The notes: a model not told the origin generated them from the letters alone. A stretch of 64,000 nt of DNA from JAVWHP01 sp036639955 (GCA_036639955.1 JAVWHP010000006.1:38738-102737); one strand, 5' to 3'. Shown: positions 53,418 through 62,285, numbered from the stretch's first letter. Numbers and translations are program-made.

Positions 53418-54683
53418 TTAGATAGCTTCTAATGCTTGTTTAAGATCAGCAATAATATCTTCAGCATCTTCTAATCCACATGATAATCTTACTAATCCAG
53501 GATTTATTCCACATGCGATTAGTTGTTCATTTGTTAATTGACGATGTGTTGCACTAGCTGGATGTAATGCACAAGTACGACATTCAGCAACATGCACTTC
53601 TAATGTTGTAAGTTTTAATGCATCCATGAATTTTACGGCATTTTCACGACCACCTTTAATAGTAAAGGCAATGACACCACTACAACCGTCAGGTAAATAC
53701 TTTTTAGCTAAATCATGATACTTATCATTAGGTAGAGTAGGATAGTTTACTGATTCTATCTTATCTGAAGCATTCATAAAGTTTGCTGCTTGTTCCGCAT
53801 TATAACAATGAGTTTTCATTCTTACTGCTAGTGTTTCTAAACCTAAATTTAATAGGAATGTTTGAATGGCACTTGGATAGCAACCAAAGTCTCTCATTAG
53901 TTGTACACGGGCTTTAGTAATATAGGCTGCGTTACCAAAGTTTTTTGTATATATTACACCATGATATGATTCATCTGGTTCAGTAAGACAAGGGAATTTA
54001 CCATTGTTCCAGTCAAAGTTACCAGAATCAATTACTACTCCTCCCACTTGTACGGCGTGTCCATCCATATACTTAGTAGTACTATGTGTTACTATGTCTG
54101 CTCCAAATTCAAAGGGACGACATAAGATTGGTGTAGCGAATGTGTTATCAATAATGAATGGAACTCCATTTTTATGAGCTATGTTGGCTAATCTTTCAAT
54201 ATCTAGCACTACAATTGCTGGGTTAGCAATTGTTTCAGCAAAAAATGCTTTAGTATTGGGTTTGAAAGCTTTTTGAATTTCTTCTTCACTTGCTGTAGCA
54301 TCAATAAAGCTACAATCGATACCGAACTTCTTAAGTGTAACTGCAAATAGATTTACTGTTCCACCATAAATTGTTCCAGTAGTAACAAAGTGATCACCGG
54401 CAGATAATATATTTAGTATAGCTATCATATTAGCAGCTTGCCCACTTGTTGTACATAGAGCTCCAACACCGCCTTCTAGGCTGTTAATCTTATCTTCAAC
54501 AAATCCAACAGTTGGGTTAGATATTCTTGAATACATATGTCCTGCAGCACTTAAATTAAATAATTCTCCAATTTCATCAGTAGTATCATATTTAAATGTT
54601 GTACTTTGATAAATAGGCATTGCTTGAGGTTCACCATTCTTGGGTTTATAACCTTCATGTAAACATTTTGTACTTATTTTCAT
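53418..54683 (-). CDS. metY: O-acetylhomoserine sulfhydrylase (PLP enzyme)
   Basis: Makes homocysteine (or methionine) from O-acetylhomoserine and sulfide. The 421-residue protein belongs to the Cys/Met metabolism PLP family: YSRISNPTV, CTTSGQAANMIAI, IDNTFATPILCRPFEFGADIVTHSTTKYMDGH with the PLP lysine in STTKYMDGH, and the C-terminal LVRLSCGLEDAEDIIADL. Length and the GHAVQVGGVVIDSG region fit MetY rather than cystathionine gamma-synthase. A methionine T-box in the leader supports a role in methionine supply. Confidence 0.94.
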   Translation of the reverse strand: MKISTKCLHEGYKPKNGEPQAMPIYQSTTFKYDTTDEIGELFNLSAAGHMYSRISNPTVGFVEDKINSLEGGVGALCTTSGQAANMIAILNILSAGDHFVTTGTIYGGTVNLFAVTLKKFGIDCSFIDATASEEEIQKAFKPNTKAFFAETIANPAIVVLDIERLANIAHKNGVPFIIDNTFATPILCRPFEFGADIVTHSTTKYMDGHAVQVGGVVIDSGNFDWNNGKFPCLTEPDESYHGVIYTKNFGNAAYITKARVQLMRDFGCYPSAIQTFLLNLGLETLAVRMKTHCYNAEQAANFMNASDKIESVNYPTLPNDKYHDLAKKYLPDGCSGVIAFTIKGGRENAVKFMDALKLTTLEVHVAECRTCALHPASATHRQLTNEQLIACGINPGLVRLSCGLEDAEDIIADLKQALEAI

Positions 54684-54749
54684 TTTAAATCATCCTTTCA
54701 CTATTAGTGCTTTAATTGTACCACAAAGTCTTAATGTGAACACTACAAA

Positions 54750-55020
54750 TATTAAAAAACTTCCATCCCTAAGGACGAAAGTTGTATTTTCGTGTAACCA
54801 CCTTAATGTATAAACACTAGTATTAAACTACGTCTATTTACTTCAAGTACGCTTATAACTAATAAGTATATACTCTAGTGCTGTAACGTGCACAGACGTC
54901 TTAATCTATTAGATTAAGCAGTTCCAAGACCATGTTCAATTATTTCATCTTTATCTGTTTTCACCTAATCAGACTCTCTACTTAAGCATTCATAATTTAC
55001 TCTTCTCTTCATAACTTTTA
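54750..55020 (-). promoter_or_regulatory. T-box leader, methionine specifier
   Basis: The metY leader has the T-box core AAGGTGGTTACACG (54804-54791), close to the consensus AGGGTGGNACCGCG, and a terminator (AACTTTCGTCC/GGGATGGAAGTT then T, 54783-54754) that competes with the antiterminator. Upstream is a long stem I region with AGAGAGTC and GGTGAAAAC elements; ATG at 54933-54931 inside GAACATGG is the likely specifier codon, read by tRNA-Met. Uncharged tRNA-Met should then allow read-through. Specifier assignment is by eye. Confidence 0.85.
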
Positions 55021-55027
55021 CCTTATT

Positions 55028-55056
55028 ATAATACTTAATAATGAAATATATGTCAA
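55028..55056 (-). promoter_or_regulatory. Promoter of the metY T-box transcript
   Basis: Minus strand: -35 TTGACA (55056-55051), 17-base spacer, -10 TATTAT (55033-55028). It lies in the gap after gene 55088-55555 and starts the leader near 55021. Confidence 0.8.
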
Positions 55057-55087
55057 CATATATTTCATAAGTTTTCAACACATCACA

Positions 55088-55555
55088 TCACTGTATTATA
55101 TATTTAAGTTTATAAGTCTTCCCTTCACTATCATCATCATAAAATTCATTATACATTAGCATTATCCTTTTAGCATTACTTCCTATTATAAATATTAGTT
55201 TACCTGTAATTCTTTCATTAGGTTTAAGTGCATATTCATTTGGTAATTGCTTATCTATTTGGAAGAAGTCTTCACCAACATATGGTTCTTCATCATCATA
55301 GCTTATTGTGAAGTCTTCTTTCAACATAAGCAATACTTCATTAGTAATATTTCTTATACTAACATTAATAACTAAATATTGAGCATCATCATCAATAACA
55401 TAACCTCCAAGTTCTTTTTTAATAAGTTCTATCTTATTAATTTTTAAAGTGAAAAAAGACGTTTGAAACTCATTGATCATTGCACTATTAACACAATAAT
55501 CATTACTAAATATAGTTATATCTCTAGTAGTGTTACTTCTTTTTATAATTTCCAT
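55088..55555 (-). CDS. Unknown protein, possible DUF4352-like beta-sandwich
   Basis: Protein of 155 residues without signal peptide or membrane segment. The strands DDDAQYLVINVSIRNITNEVLLM, EDFTISYDDE and YALKPNERITGKLIFIIG resemble the Ig-like domain seen in DUF4352/TRF2-like secreted proteins, in which a conserved surface strand is followed by a proline/asparagine loop. Here the domain appears intracellular. Family not certain. It stands alone with a GGAGGTGT ribosome binding site. Confidence 0.6.
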   Translation of the reverse strand: MEIIKRSNTTRDITIFSNDYCVNSAMINEFQTSFFTLKINKIELIKKELGGYVIDDDAQYLVINVSIRNITNEVLLMLKEDFTISYDDEEPYVGEDFFQIDKQLPNEYALKPNERITGKLIFIIGSNAKRIMLMYNEFYDDDSEGKTYKLKYIIQ

Positions 55556-55670
55556 TTCTACACCTCCATGCTACTATAATATTAATCTTCTATTAAATTA
55601 TATGTCGAACTTAGTAATAACTATAACTTTATTAATAATATGCTATAATATTAATTAAAGGAGTGATTAC

Positions 55671-56438
55671 ATGTTTAACTGGATAAAAAATAAACTAATA
55701 CATAAACCTAAAGAAACAGATACTAAAGAAGATATTAAGGAATTACACGCACTAATAACACTTCATGGCTTTGGAAGAAAACAATCTGAAGAAATGTCAA
55801 ACCTTATCCTTTGGTCAAAGGAGGAGAACTATGAAATAATCACCCTGAATTTGTACAACAAAAATGATGAAAAAGACTGTAACTATATAGACTGGATAAA
55901 CAGAGCAAGAACTCTTGTAGAAACCTATATTGTTAAAGGTTATAAAGTAGACCTTCTAGGTTTTTCAATGGGAGGAGTAATAGCTACCTACCTATCTACT
56001 ATATGTCCAATCAATAGATTAATCCTAATATCTCCAGCATTTAATTATTTTAATTTAGAAAACTTTACAGATTATATAGTTAAAGGAGCTGTGAATTTAA
56101 TAAATAATAAGAAGGATTTAGAAAATCCTTCTTTACCTAAAAGCTTTTTTGGTACTTTTATGGATATAGTTAAACATTATAAAGGATATATTAAAGCAGT
56201 TAATGTCCCTACATTAATAATACATGGAGATGAAGATGAAATCATACCTTTAAGAAGTTCTTTACAAGCCTTTGATAAGATACCTAATGATAATAAAAGA
56301 TTAATTATATTACATGGTGGAAAACATAGAATTTTACAAGATCCTAAAGTTAATAATGAAGCATATCAAATAATTAATTTATTCATAAATAAAAAGATAC
56401 TAAATGATTATGACAAAAATGATATAAATAGTTATTAG
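55671..56438 (+). CDS. Alpha/beta hydrolase
   Basis: Serine hydrolase of 255 residues. The nucleophile elbow is LLGFSMGGVIATYLS; the acid is in IIHGDEDEIIPLRSS and the catalytic histidine in LHGGKHRILQDP. N-terminal HALITLHGFGRKQSEEMSNLI supplies the oxyanion HGFG. The compact design resembles carboxylesterase/monoacylglycerol lipase proteins of Gram-positives. Its promoter has an extended -10 (TGC-TATAAT, 55641-55649). It lies 36 bases before uppP, which has its own -10. Confidence 0.85.
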   Translation: MFNWIKNKLIHKPKETDTKEDIKELHALITLHGFGRKQSEEMSNLILWSKEENYEIITLNLYNKNDEKDCNYIDWINRARTLVETYIVKGYKVDLLGFSMGGVIATYLSTICPINRLILISPAFNYFNLENFTDYIVKGAVNLINNKKDLENPSLPKSFFGTFMDIVKHYKGYIKAVNVPTLIIHGDEDEIIPLRSSLQAFDKIPNDNKRLIILHGGKHRILQDPKVNNEAYQIINLFINKKILNDYDKNDINSY

Positions 56439-56474
56439 TTTTATGCTATAATACCTTAGCAAAGGAGATTTAAA

Positions 56475-57326
56475 ATGGACATTATAGAAATTGTAAAAGC
56501 GGTATTTTTTGGAATAGTAGAAGGTATAACTGAATGGTTACCAATAAGTAGTACTGGACATATCATCTTATTTAATGAGTTTGTTAAATTAAATGTTAGT
56601 GAAGAATTTATGAGTGTTTTTGAAGTAGTAATACAATTAGGTGCTATTATGGCAGTTGTAATTCTATTTTGGAAACGTATATTTCCTTTTAAAAAGAATT
56701 GTAAAAACAGCTATTCAAATAAAGGAATCTTAAGTTATGTAGACAAGGATATTATGACACTATGGTTTAAAATCTTAGTTTCTTGTATTCCTGCTGTAAT
56801 AATTGGATTATCATTCAATGATTTATTTGAAGAATTGTTTTATAACCCTACATGTATTGCCATTGCACTTATAGTGTTTGGTATTGCATTTATAGTTATA
56901 GAAAACAAACATAAGAACTTTAAGCCTAAAATTAATTCTTTAAAAGATTTAACATATAGAACAGCATTAATTATTGGTGTATTTCAATTAATAGCAGCAA
57001 TATTTCCAGGTACATCTAGATCTGGGGCTACAATACTAGGAGCTCTAATGATTGGAGTATCAAGAGTCGTAGCTGCCGAGTTTACATTCATATTAGGAAT
57101 ACCTGTTATGTTTGGAGCCAGTTTATTAAAGATAGTTAAATACGGATTCGCCTTCACTGGAAGTGAATTAGTATTATTATTAGTTGGAATGTTTGTATCG
57201 TTTATTGTTTCATTTATAGTAATTAAATTCTTAATGGACTACATTAAGAAACATGACTTTAAAGTGTTTGGTTGGTATCGTATAGTACTAGGAATAATTG
57301 TTCTAGCATACTTTACTTTTAAATAG
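56475..57326 (+). CDS. uppP: Undecaprenyl-diphosphatase
   Basis: Removes phosphate from undecaprenyl diphosphate on the outer membrane face, renewing the lipid carrier for wall synthesis; confers bacitracin resistance when abundant. The 283-residue protein has seven or eight membrane helices and both family motifs: EGITEWLPISSTGHI (17-31) and FPGTSRSGATILGALMIGVSR. An extended -10 (TGC-TATAAT, 56445-56452) lies before the AAAGGAG ribosome binding site. Confidence 0.96.
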   Translation: MDIIEIVKAVFFGIVEGITEWLPISSTGHIILFNEFVKLNVSEEFMSVFEVVIQLGAIMAVVILFWKRIFPFKKNCKNSYSNKGILSYVDKDIMTLWFKILVSCIPAVIIGLSFNDLFEELFYNPTCIAIALIVFGIAFIVIENKHKNFKPKINSLKDLTYRTALIIGVFQLIAAIFPGTSRSGATILGALMIGVSRVVAAEFTFILGIPVMFGASLLKIVKYGFAFTGSELVLLLVGMFVSFIVSFIVIKFLMDYIKKHDFKVFGWYRIVLGIIVLAYFTFK

Positions 57327-57369
57327 AGCAAAAAAAAAGATAAAATTTATCTTTTTTTTTGCTCTATTT
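57321..57369. terminator. Bidirectional terminator between uppP and the DUF368 gene
   Basis: Perfect 24-base inverted repeat AAATAGAGCAAAAAAAAAGA... with poly-A/poly-T within each arm, shared by the convergent genes. The long A/T arms give an efficient stop both ways. Confidence 0.9.
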
Positions 57370-57372
57370 AAC

Positions 57373-58209
57373 TTATGAGAATTTATCAATTAAAGCAACA
57401 ACAAATCCACCAAACAATAAGCTTAAAGCACTAGTAGCTATTAAAGGTAATGTATAAGCTACATCAATTGGAATTAGCACTATACTACTAGCAAGAATCA
57501 ATCCTAATAGGAAACTAACAGTAAAGGCATGGTTCTTCTTTAAAGCTACTGTAATTAAAGCAGAAGCCGCTACTATACCTAATATAATACCAAGTCCCAT
57601 AAAACATAAAGGAAGAAGAATATCAATTCTAAAACTCATTACATTAGCTAAATAAGCTTTAAATAAATGATATTGTCCAATAATTAGTAAAACCATAGAA
57701 CCTGAAACACCTGGAAGAAACATAGAGAATCCACCGATAAAACCAACGACTATCATTGATAAAAGAAAGAAAATATTTAATGCAGGAAACTCAGGATTAA
57801 TATTTACTGAATTACCAGGATTTAAGAACGTAATAATAAAGATTAATGCAATACCTAATAATACCGCTAGTTTATTAATCTTATCTTTCTTAAGTTCACT
57901 CTTTATAAAGATTGGAATAGAGAATAATACTAATCCTACAAACCAAAACATTGTTTGTGTTGGATAATTATTAAATAAATAAGTTAGAATTTTGGCAAAC
58001 CCAACTAAACCAATACCTGCTCCAATCAACAATTGTATAAGGAATATGATATCTTCCTTACGATGATCATTCTTTGGTTTAAAGATTCCTGCTATACATT
58101 CACTAACTCTATTAAAGACACCAAGTATTACCATCATAGTTCCACCACTTACTCCTGGAATTATATTCGCAATACCTACAGCTATACCACCTATTAATGT
58201 TCTTATCAT
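57373..58209 (-). CDS. DUF368 protein, probable undecaprenyl-phosphate translocase (PopT-type)
   Basis: Membrane protein of 278 residues and about eight helices. The N-terminal GGIAVGIANIIPGVSGGTMMVILGV and the internal repeat GGFSMFLPGVSGSMVLLIIGQYH form the paired family motif. DUF368 proteins (PopT) have been shown in other bacteria to return undecaprenyl phosphate to the inner leaflet. It lies directly convergent to uppP, which produces that same lipid on the outer leaflet. No direct evidence here for substrate. Confidence 0.88.
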   Translation of the reverse strand: MIRTLIGGIAVGIANIIPGVSGGTMMVILGVFNRVSECIAGIFKPKNDHRKEDIIFLIQLLIGAGIGLVGFAKILTYLFNNYPTQTMFWFVGLVLFSIPIFIKSELKKDKINKLAVLLGIALIFIITFLNPGNSVNINPEFPALNIFFLLSMIVVGFIGGFSMFLPGVSGSMVLLIIGQYHLFKAYLANVMSFRIDILLPLCFMGLGIILGIVAASALITVALKKNHAFTVSFLLGLILASSIVLIPIDVAYTLPLIATSALSLLFGGFVVALIDKFS

Positions 58210-58275
58210 AATAACCTCCTGTAATTTTTATAACATTAATAGTATAGGCTATAACTAATAATAAAACAATAAGCT

Positions 58276-58560
58276 TTATTTATTTAATTGTTTAAATAAC
58301 TGATTTGCATATACTGAAGCACCTGCAATAAGTACTCCTTGAGTAATAATAGTAAAAGCCATACCAAGCATACTAGGACAATTCCCTAAATCACAACTAC
58401 CTAATATATATAAACCACATAAAACAATAGAGACAATACCTAAAGTTAAAGGAATCAGTTCATCTTTAAATTTAGTTTTCTTTAAAGCTATTCCAATCAG
58501 ATACAAAACAGGTATTAATATAAACAATTCACTATGAATATATTCTAAATAAGCATCCAT
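58276..58560 (-). CDS. Holin-like small membrane protein
   Basis: Protein of 94 residues with three predicted membrane helices (about 10-27, 35-55, 62-85) and a short basic C-terminus. The pattern (LIPVLYLIGIALKKTK..IPLTLGIVSIVLCGLYILG...ITQGVLIAGASVYANQLFKQL) resembles phage-type holins of the Hol44 group. There is no endolysin or other phage gene near, so it is a stand-alone holin-like protein or a small unknown membrane protein. Two cysteines flank SCDLGNCPS. Confidence 0.7.
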   Translation of the reverse strand: MDAYLEYIHSELFILIPVLYLIGIALKKTKFKDELIPLTLGIVSIVLCGLYILGSCDLGNCPSMLGMAFTIITQGVLIAGASVYANQLFKQLNK

Positions 58561-58620
58561 TTGACACCTTCTTTCTATAAATTATATGAAAGTTATAGAA
58601 AGAATATTAAATTCATTTTA

Positions 58621-58635
58621 ACTTTATGCTATAAT
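58621..58635 (+). promoter_or_regulatory. Promoter of the LytTR two-component operon
   Basis: Extended -10: TGC before TATAAT (58630-58635), with a weak -35 TTAAAT 17 bases upstream. AAAGAGGTG follows as the ribosome binding site. Little leader is present. Confidence 0.65.
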
Positions 58636-58654
58636 ATTACAAAGAGGTGTTAGA

Positions 58655-59380
58655 ATGTTAAAAATATTAATATGTGAAGATTTAGTTGGGGAATCTACTA
58701 GATTAGAAAAATTCGTTGATAATTACTTTAATTTTAAAAAGATAAGTCATACTATAACTGTTTATGACAATGCTGAAGACGGCATATTTGATTATGAAAA
58801 TGATAAAACTTATGATATTGCCTTATTAGATATTATATTACCTCATAAGACCGGAATTGATTTAGCTAAAGTAATCAGAAAATATGATCAATTCTGTAAT
58901 ATTATATTTATTACCTCTAGTAGAGAATTTGCTATCGAATCTTATCAAGTTAAAGCCTTTAATTATTTATTAAAGCCTTTTGACGAAAAATCATTAAGCG
59001 TATTATTAGAAGATCTAATGGTATCAATTAAAAATCATGATGATAAGTTTGTAACTTTAACATCTAGATACGGATGTTATAAGATTAAATTAAGAGATGT
59101 TATTTATGTAGAAAGTTTTAAAAGACAAATTACGTTTCATATAGATAAGCAAGATGATATTATTGTTAATGATAAACTAGACAATATTGAAGGAATTCTA
59201 AATGATAGTCGTTTCTTAAGATGTCATAAGTCATATTTAATTAATATGGATCAAGTTTCTATGTTAGAAAGTAGAAGTTTTAAATTTAGTAATGGGATGG
59301 TAGCTCCTATACCTAAAGAAAACCTTAATACTGTTAAACAAAAATACTTTGATTATTTATATAATAAAGTAGAAGAATAA
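58655..59380 (+). CDS. LytTR-family response regulator (AgrA/ComE type)
   Basis: Response regulator of 241 residues: receiver domain (1-125) with acidic residues EDL, phosphoacceptor Asp59 in IALLDIILP, and Lys in LLKPF; then a LytTR DNA-binding domain (about 140-238, TSRYGCYKIKLRDVIYVESFKRQITFHI...FLRCHKSYLINMDQVSML). It lies one base upstream of its sensor kinase. Members of this family control peptide-pheromone or wall-related genes. Confidence 0.94.
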   Translation: MLKILICEDLVGESTRLEKFVDNYFNFKKISHTITVYDNAEDGIFDYENDKTYDIALLDIILPHKTGIDLAKVIRKYDQFCNIIFITSSREFAIESYQVKAFNYLLKPFDEKSLSVLLEDLMVSIKNHDDKFVTLTSRYGCYKIKLRDVIYVESFKRQITFHIDKQDDIIVNDKLDNIEGILNDSRFLRCHKSYLINMDQVSMLESRSFKFSNGMVAPIPKENLNTVKQKYFDYLYNKVEE

Positions 59381-59381
59381 T

Positions 59382-60704
59382 ATGACTCTAGTAGGATTTA
59401 TATTAATATTTATGTTCATATGTTTATTATCAAATATCTATTTGATTTATATTTCATTAGAACCTAAATATGAAGGATTTAAAACCTTTATAATTCTTTT
59501 AGCTACTTTAATTATATTATTAATTATTTTATATCTTATGTCACCTTCTTTAAATGATTTATATTTGATAAGTTTATTAATACCTACACTATTAATACCT
59601 ATTCAATATTTATTTAAAGAAAGTTTCCCTGCTAAATTGTTTATTTTTATGACTGGTTCATTATTTCAATTAGTAGTATTTGTATTTGCTACTTTATTAT
59701 GTAGAACTTTAATTCCCGGTTCAGAACCGGAGATGGAAATGTTTTTTATAGCTATAGTATACTTAGGATTTAGTGTTATAGCTCTAATATTAGTTTATAG
59801 ATACTTTGCTGAAAAACTTAAATTATTAATCCAACATATAAATATTGGTTTTTGGAAAATGTATTGTTCATTCCCTATCTTAGTTATTGCCTTTATATTC
59901 TTCCATTTCTTTAATAGAGGAGAATTTGTTTTTGAACGTAGTGATGTTATATCGTTTATATTTATTGTAGGAATTATAATTTATGTTTATATTATATTAT
60001 TTAATTCTTTAGTAATCCAATATAAAAAGATTATGATTGATAATGAAATGGAAACTTTTAAAGTAATTTCTGATTCTCAAAAGAGTTATTATCATATGTT
60101 AAATACTAAAGTTAAAGATGCTGCGATATTTAGACATGATTTTAAACATAATATAGGAGTGTTAAACTCCTTAATTAATGATAAAGATATAAAAGCATTA
60201 AAGACATATATTATATCTTTAAGTAATAAACTTGATGAATCAGCTATTATTAAATATACTAGTGACAATACTTTAAATGCTATCATTTCTCATTATGAAC
60301 ATCAAGCTGAATATAATGAGATTGAAACTAATATAAAAATTATGATTAGTGATGATATTAATATAGATATATATGATTTATGTATTGTTTTAGGAAACTT
60401 ATTTGAAAATGCTGTAGAAGCTTGTTGTAGAATGGGGTTTAAAGGTAGGTCTATTGATATTATAATGGAAGAAGTTAATGATTATCTAATTATTAAAGTT
60501 AAGAACTCATTTAATGGAATAGTAAAATTAGATAATAATAGGTATGTTACTAGTAAGAAACACGGTGGTATAGGATTATCAAGTATAAAAGGTATAGTAA
60601 ATAAGTATAATGGTAATATAAAAATAGATAATAAAAATAAAGAATTCAGCGTTCAAGTAGCTTTAGGGTTACATATACTAAATTCAAAGAAAGAGCCTAA
60701 ATAA
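59382..60704 (+). CDS. GHKL sensor histidine kinase (AgrC-like)
   Basis: Membrane sensor of 440 residues: six or seven N-terminal helices (1-215), a short linker and a cytoplasmic kinase. The H-box is FRHDFKHNIGVLNSLI (His252), the N-box ENAVEACC (342-349), the G-box KKHGGIGLSS (392-401). The design is that of peptide-sensing AgrC/ComD kinases. No AgrB peptidase or AgrD-like peptide gene is next to it. A terminator follows. Confidence 0.93.
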   Translation: MTLVGFILIFMFICLLSNIYLIYISLEPKYEGFKTFIILLATLIILLIILYLMSPSLNDLYLISLLIPTLLIPIQYLFKESFPAKLFIFMTGSLFQLVVFVFATLLCRTLIPGSEPEMEMFFIAIVYLGFSVIALILVYRYFAEKLKLLIQHINIGFWKMYCSFPILVIAFIFFHFFNRGEFVFERSDVISFIFIVGIIIYVYIILFNSLVIQYKKIMIDNEMETFKVISDSQKSYYHMLNTKVKDAAIFRHDFKHNIGVLNSLINDKDIKALKTYIISLSNKLDESAIIKYTSDNTLNAIISHYEHQAEYNEIETNIKIMISDDINIDIYDLCIVLGNLFENAVEACCRMGFKGRSIDIIMEEVNDYLIIKVKNSFNGIVKLDNNRYVTSKKHGGIGLSSIKGIVNKYNGNIKIDNKNKEFSVQVALGLHILNSKKEPK

Positions 60705-60715
60705 GGCTTTTTTTA
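60690..60715 (+). terminator. Terminator of the two-component operon
   Basis: Hairpin AGCC-TAAATA-GGCT with A-rich and T-rich arms and seven T residues. Confidence 0.85.
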
Positions 60716-61105
60716 TTTGTGTTAGTTTATTTAAACTAGTTTAATTATAGGTTAAATATAATAATTATTAAAATTAAGCACCATTTAATAGGCTTATTAG
60801 ATCTTCTATATAGCAAAAAGAAATTATTATGAATGTTTTATGAAATTCAGCATATCATAATAACATAATTAACACATTTGCCAGCGCATTAATTAATAAT
60901 CAATGTAATTTCACAAGTGTGAAAAAGATATAAAGCATAGTAAAACAGGTGTAAGGCTTAATTTATAGGTTTTAATCATATTGTAAGCGGTTTAAATTAT
61001 TACATATATGTATAGACAAAATGTGTGAAATAATGGAAAGCATTTACAACTTGCTAAAAATATAGTAAAATGTACGCATGGTTAAAAATCATAAGGAGAT
61101 ATTAT
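60716..61105 (+). promoter_or_regulatory. Long regulatory leader upstream of the secreted CAP protein
   Basis: About 390 bases without a gene. It holds a perfect palindrome TTTCACA-AG-TGTGAAA (60909-60924), a further TGTGAAA half site (61024-61030), a cre-like TGTAAGCGGTTTAA (60982-60995, one mismatch to the catabolite element) and a good promoter TTTACA (61043-61048), 17 bases, TAAAAT (61066-61071). The cre and palindrome assignments are by eye; regulators are not identified. Confidence 0.55.
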
Positions 61106-62248
61106 ATGAACGAAATGATACGTGAATACAAGAAGCTGCTTGTAATTAGTGTAGCATTTGTAACATTTCTAGGAACTGGAGTCACCTTAAGTATGAACGG
61201 GAATATACATAAGGATGATAACATTAATGTTGCAGATGCACGTAATATAAGTGATAATGTTTACAATGAAAAAACGATAATTGTAAACTATGGTGAGAAG
61301 GATGCAATAAAAAAAATAATTAAAGCAGTAGATCTAAAAGATGTAGATTCAATCAATATTCCAATTGAAGTGAGTAAAGAAAAAAATAAAAGTGTTTATA
61401 GTTATGGAAATTTAACACTTGAATTAGAATATTTTAATGCTAATAAAGCTGGAAAGCAATTAGTTAACTTAAACGTTAAAAAGAAAGAACAAGCAAAAGA
61501 CCCAATAAATAAGACATTGCTAGTTGCTAGTACTAATCAGGATGAAATAGTAATAGATAACGGAATAAGTAAGACCTATAAACTATTAGTTGAAGTAGTA
61601 GATAAGAATGCACCAGTAATAGAATTAGTAGATAATGAAGCTACATTAGAATTAAATGAAGAATTTTATGCAAGTGATTATGTAAATAATGTTTATGATG
61701 AAGTAGACGGTACATTAGATTATGCTGTAGATAGTAATGTAGATACAAGTGTTGCTGGAGAATATACTGTTGTATATACAGCAAGTGATAGTAATGGGAA
61801 TCAAACAAGTGCAACATTAAATGTATCAGTTAATGAAGCCGTTGTAGCAACAAGAAATGTTAGTTATAGTGGTACTTATGATGTACCTGAAGGTAGTGAC
61901 ATGATAAGTGCTATAAACGCAGTAAGAGCACAAAATGGATTATACCCATTAACATTAGACACAGGAAACCTTGGAGCCGCAGCTCAACAAAGAGCAATGG
62001 AATCTGCCTACAATGGTTTCTACCATTACAGACCAGATGGAAGTAGCTATACAACAGTATTAAACCAATATGGAGTTAGCTATAATAATAGCGTTGAATT
62101 ACTAGTAAGTTACGGTGGATCATATAGTAGTAACCTATCATGGTGGTTAAGTTCACCTACTCATGCTCCACATATATTAACTTCTACTTTTACTAAAATA
62201 GGATTAGGAAATTACAATGGATGTTGGGCAGCAATATTAACAAATTAG
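61106..62248 (+). CDS. Secreted protein with Ig-like (DUF5011) and CAP domains
   Basis: Exported protein of 380 residues. I start at ATG 61106, behind AAGGAGATATTAT; the open frame extends to 61070, but that is inside the promoter. The N-terminus (KKLLVISVAFVTFLGTGVTLSM) is a signal peptide or anchor. Residues about 165-250 form a bacterial Ig-like domain (ELVDNEATLELNEEFYASDY and AGEYTVVYTASDSNGNQTSA). The C-terminal about 115 residues are a CAP/SCP domain (MISAINAVRAQNGLYPLTLD...HYRPDGSSYTTVL...WWLSSPTHAPHILTSTFTKIGLGNYNGCWAAIL). Function in cell surface or host contact is inferred. Confidence 0.87.
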   Translation: MNEMIREYKKLLVISVAFVTFLGTGVTLSMNGNIHKDDNINVADARNISDNVYNEKTIIVNYGEKDAIKKIIKAVDLKDVDSINIPIEVSKEKNKSVYSYGNLTLELEYFNANKAGKQLVNLNVKKKEQAKDPINKTLLVASTNQDEIVIDNGISKTYKLLVEVVDKNAPVIELVDNEATLELNEEFYASDYVNNVYDEVDGTLDYAVDSNVDTSVAGEYTVVYTASDSNGNQTSATLNVSVNEAVVATRNVSYSGTYDVPEGSDMISAINAVRAQNGLYPLTLDTGNLGAAAQQRAMESAYNGFYHYRPDGSSYTTVLNQYGVSYNNSVELLVSYGGSYSSNLSWWLSSPTHAPHILTSTFTKIGLGNYNGCWAAILTN

Positions 62249-62285
62249 AAATAAATAAACATATAGTAAACATATAATAATCAAT

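Noticed and set aside
58276..58560. Prophage remnant marked by the holin-like gene
   Set aside because: No endolysin, capsid, integrase or attachment site nearby; the neighbours are ordinary chromosomal genes.
60716..61069. Small peptide (AgrD-like) gene after the AgrC-like kinase
   Set aside because: I found no short frame with a ribosome binding site and a cysteine-containing peptide in this gap.
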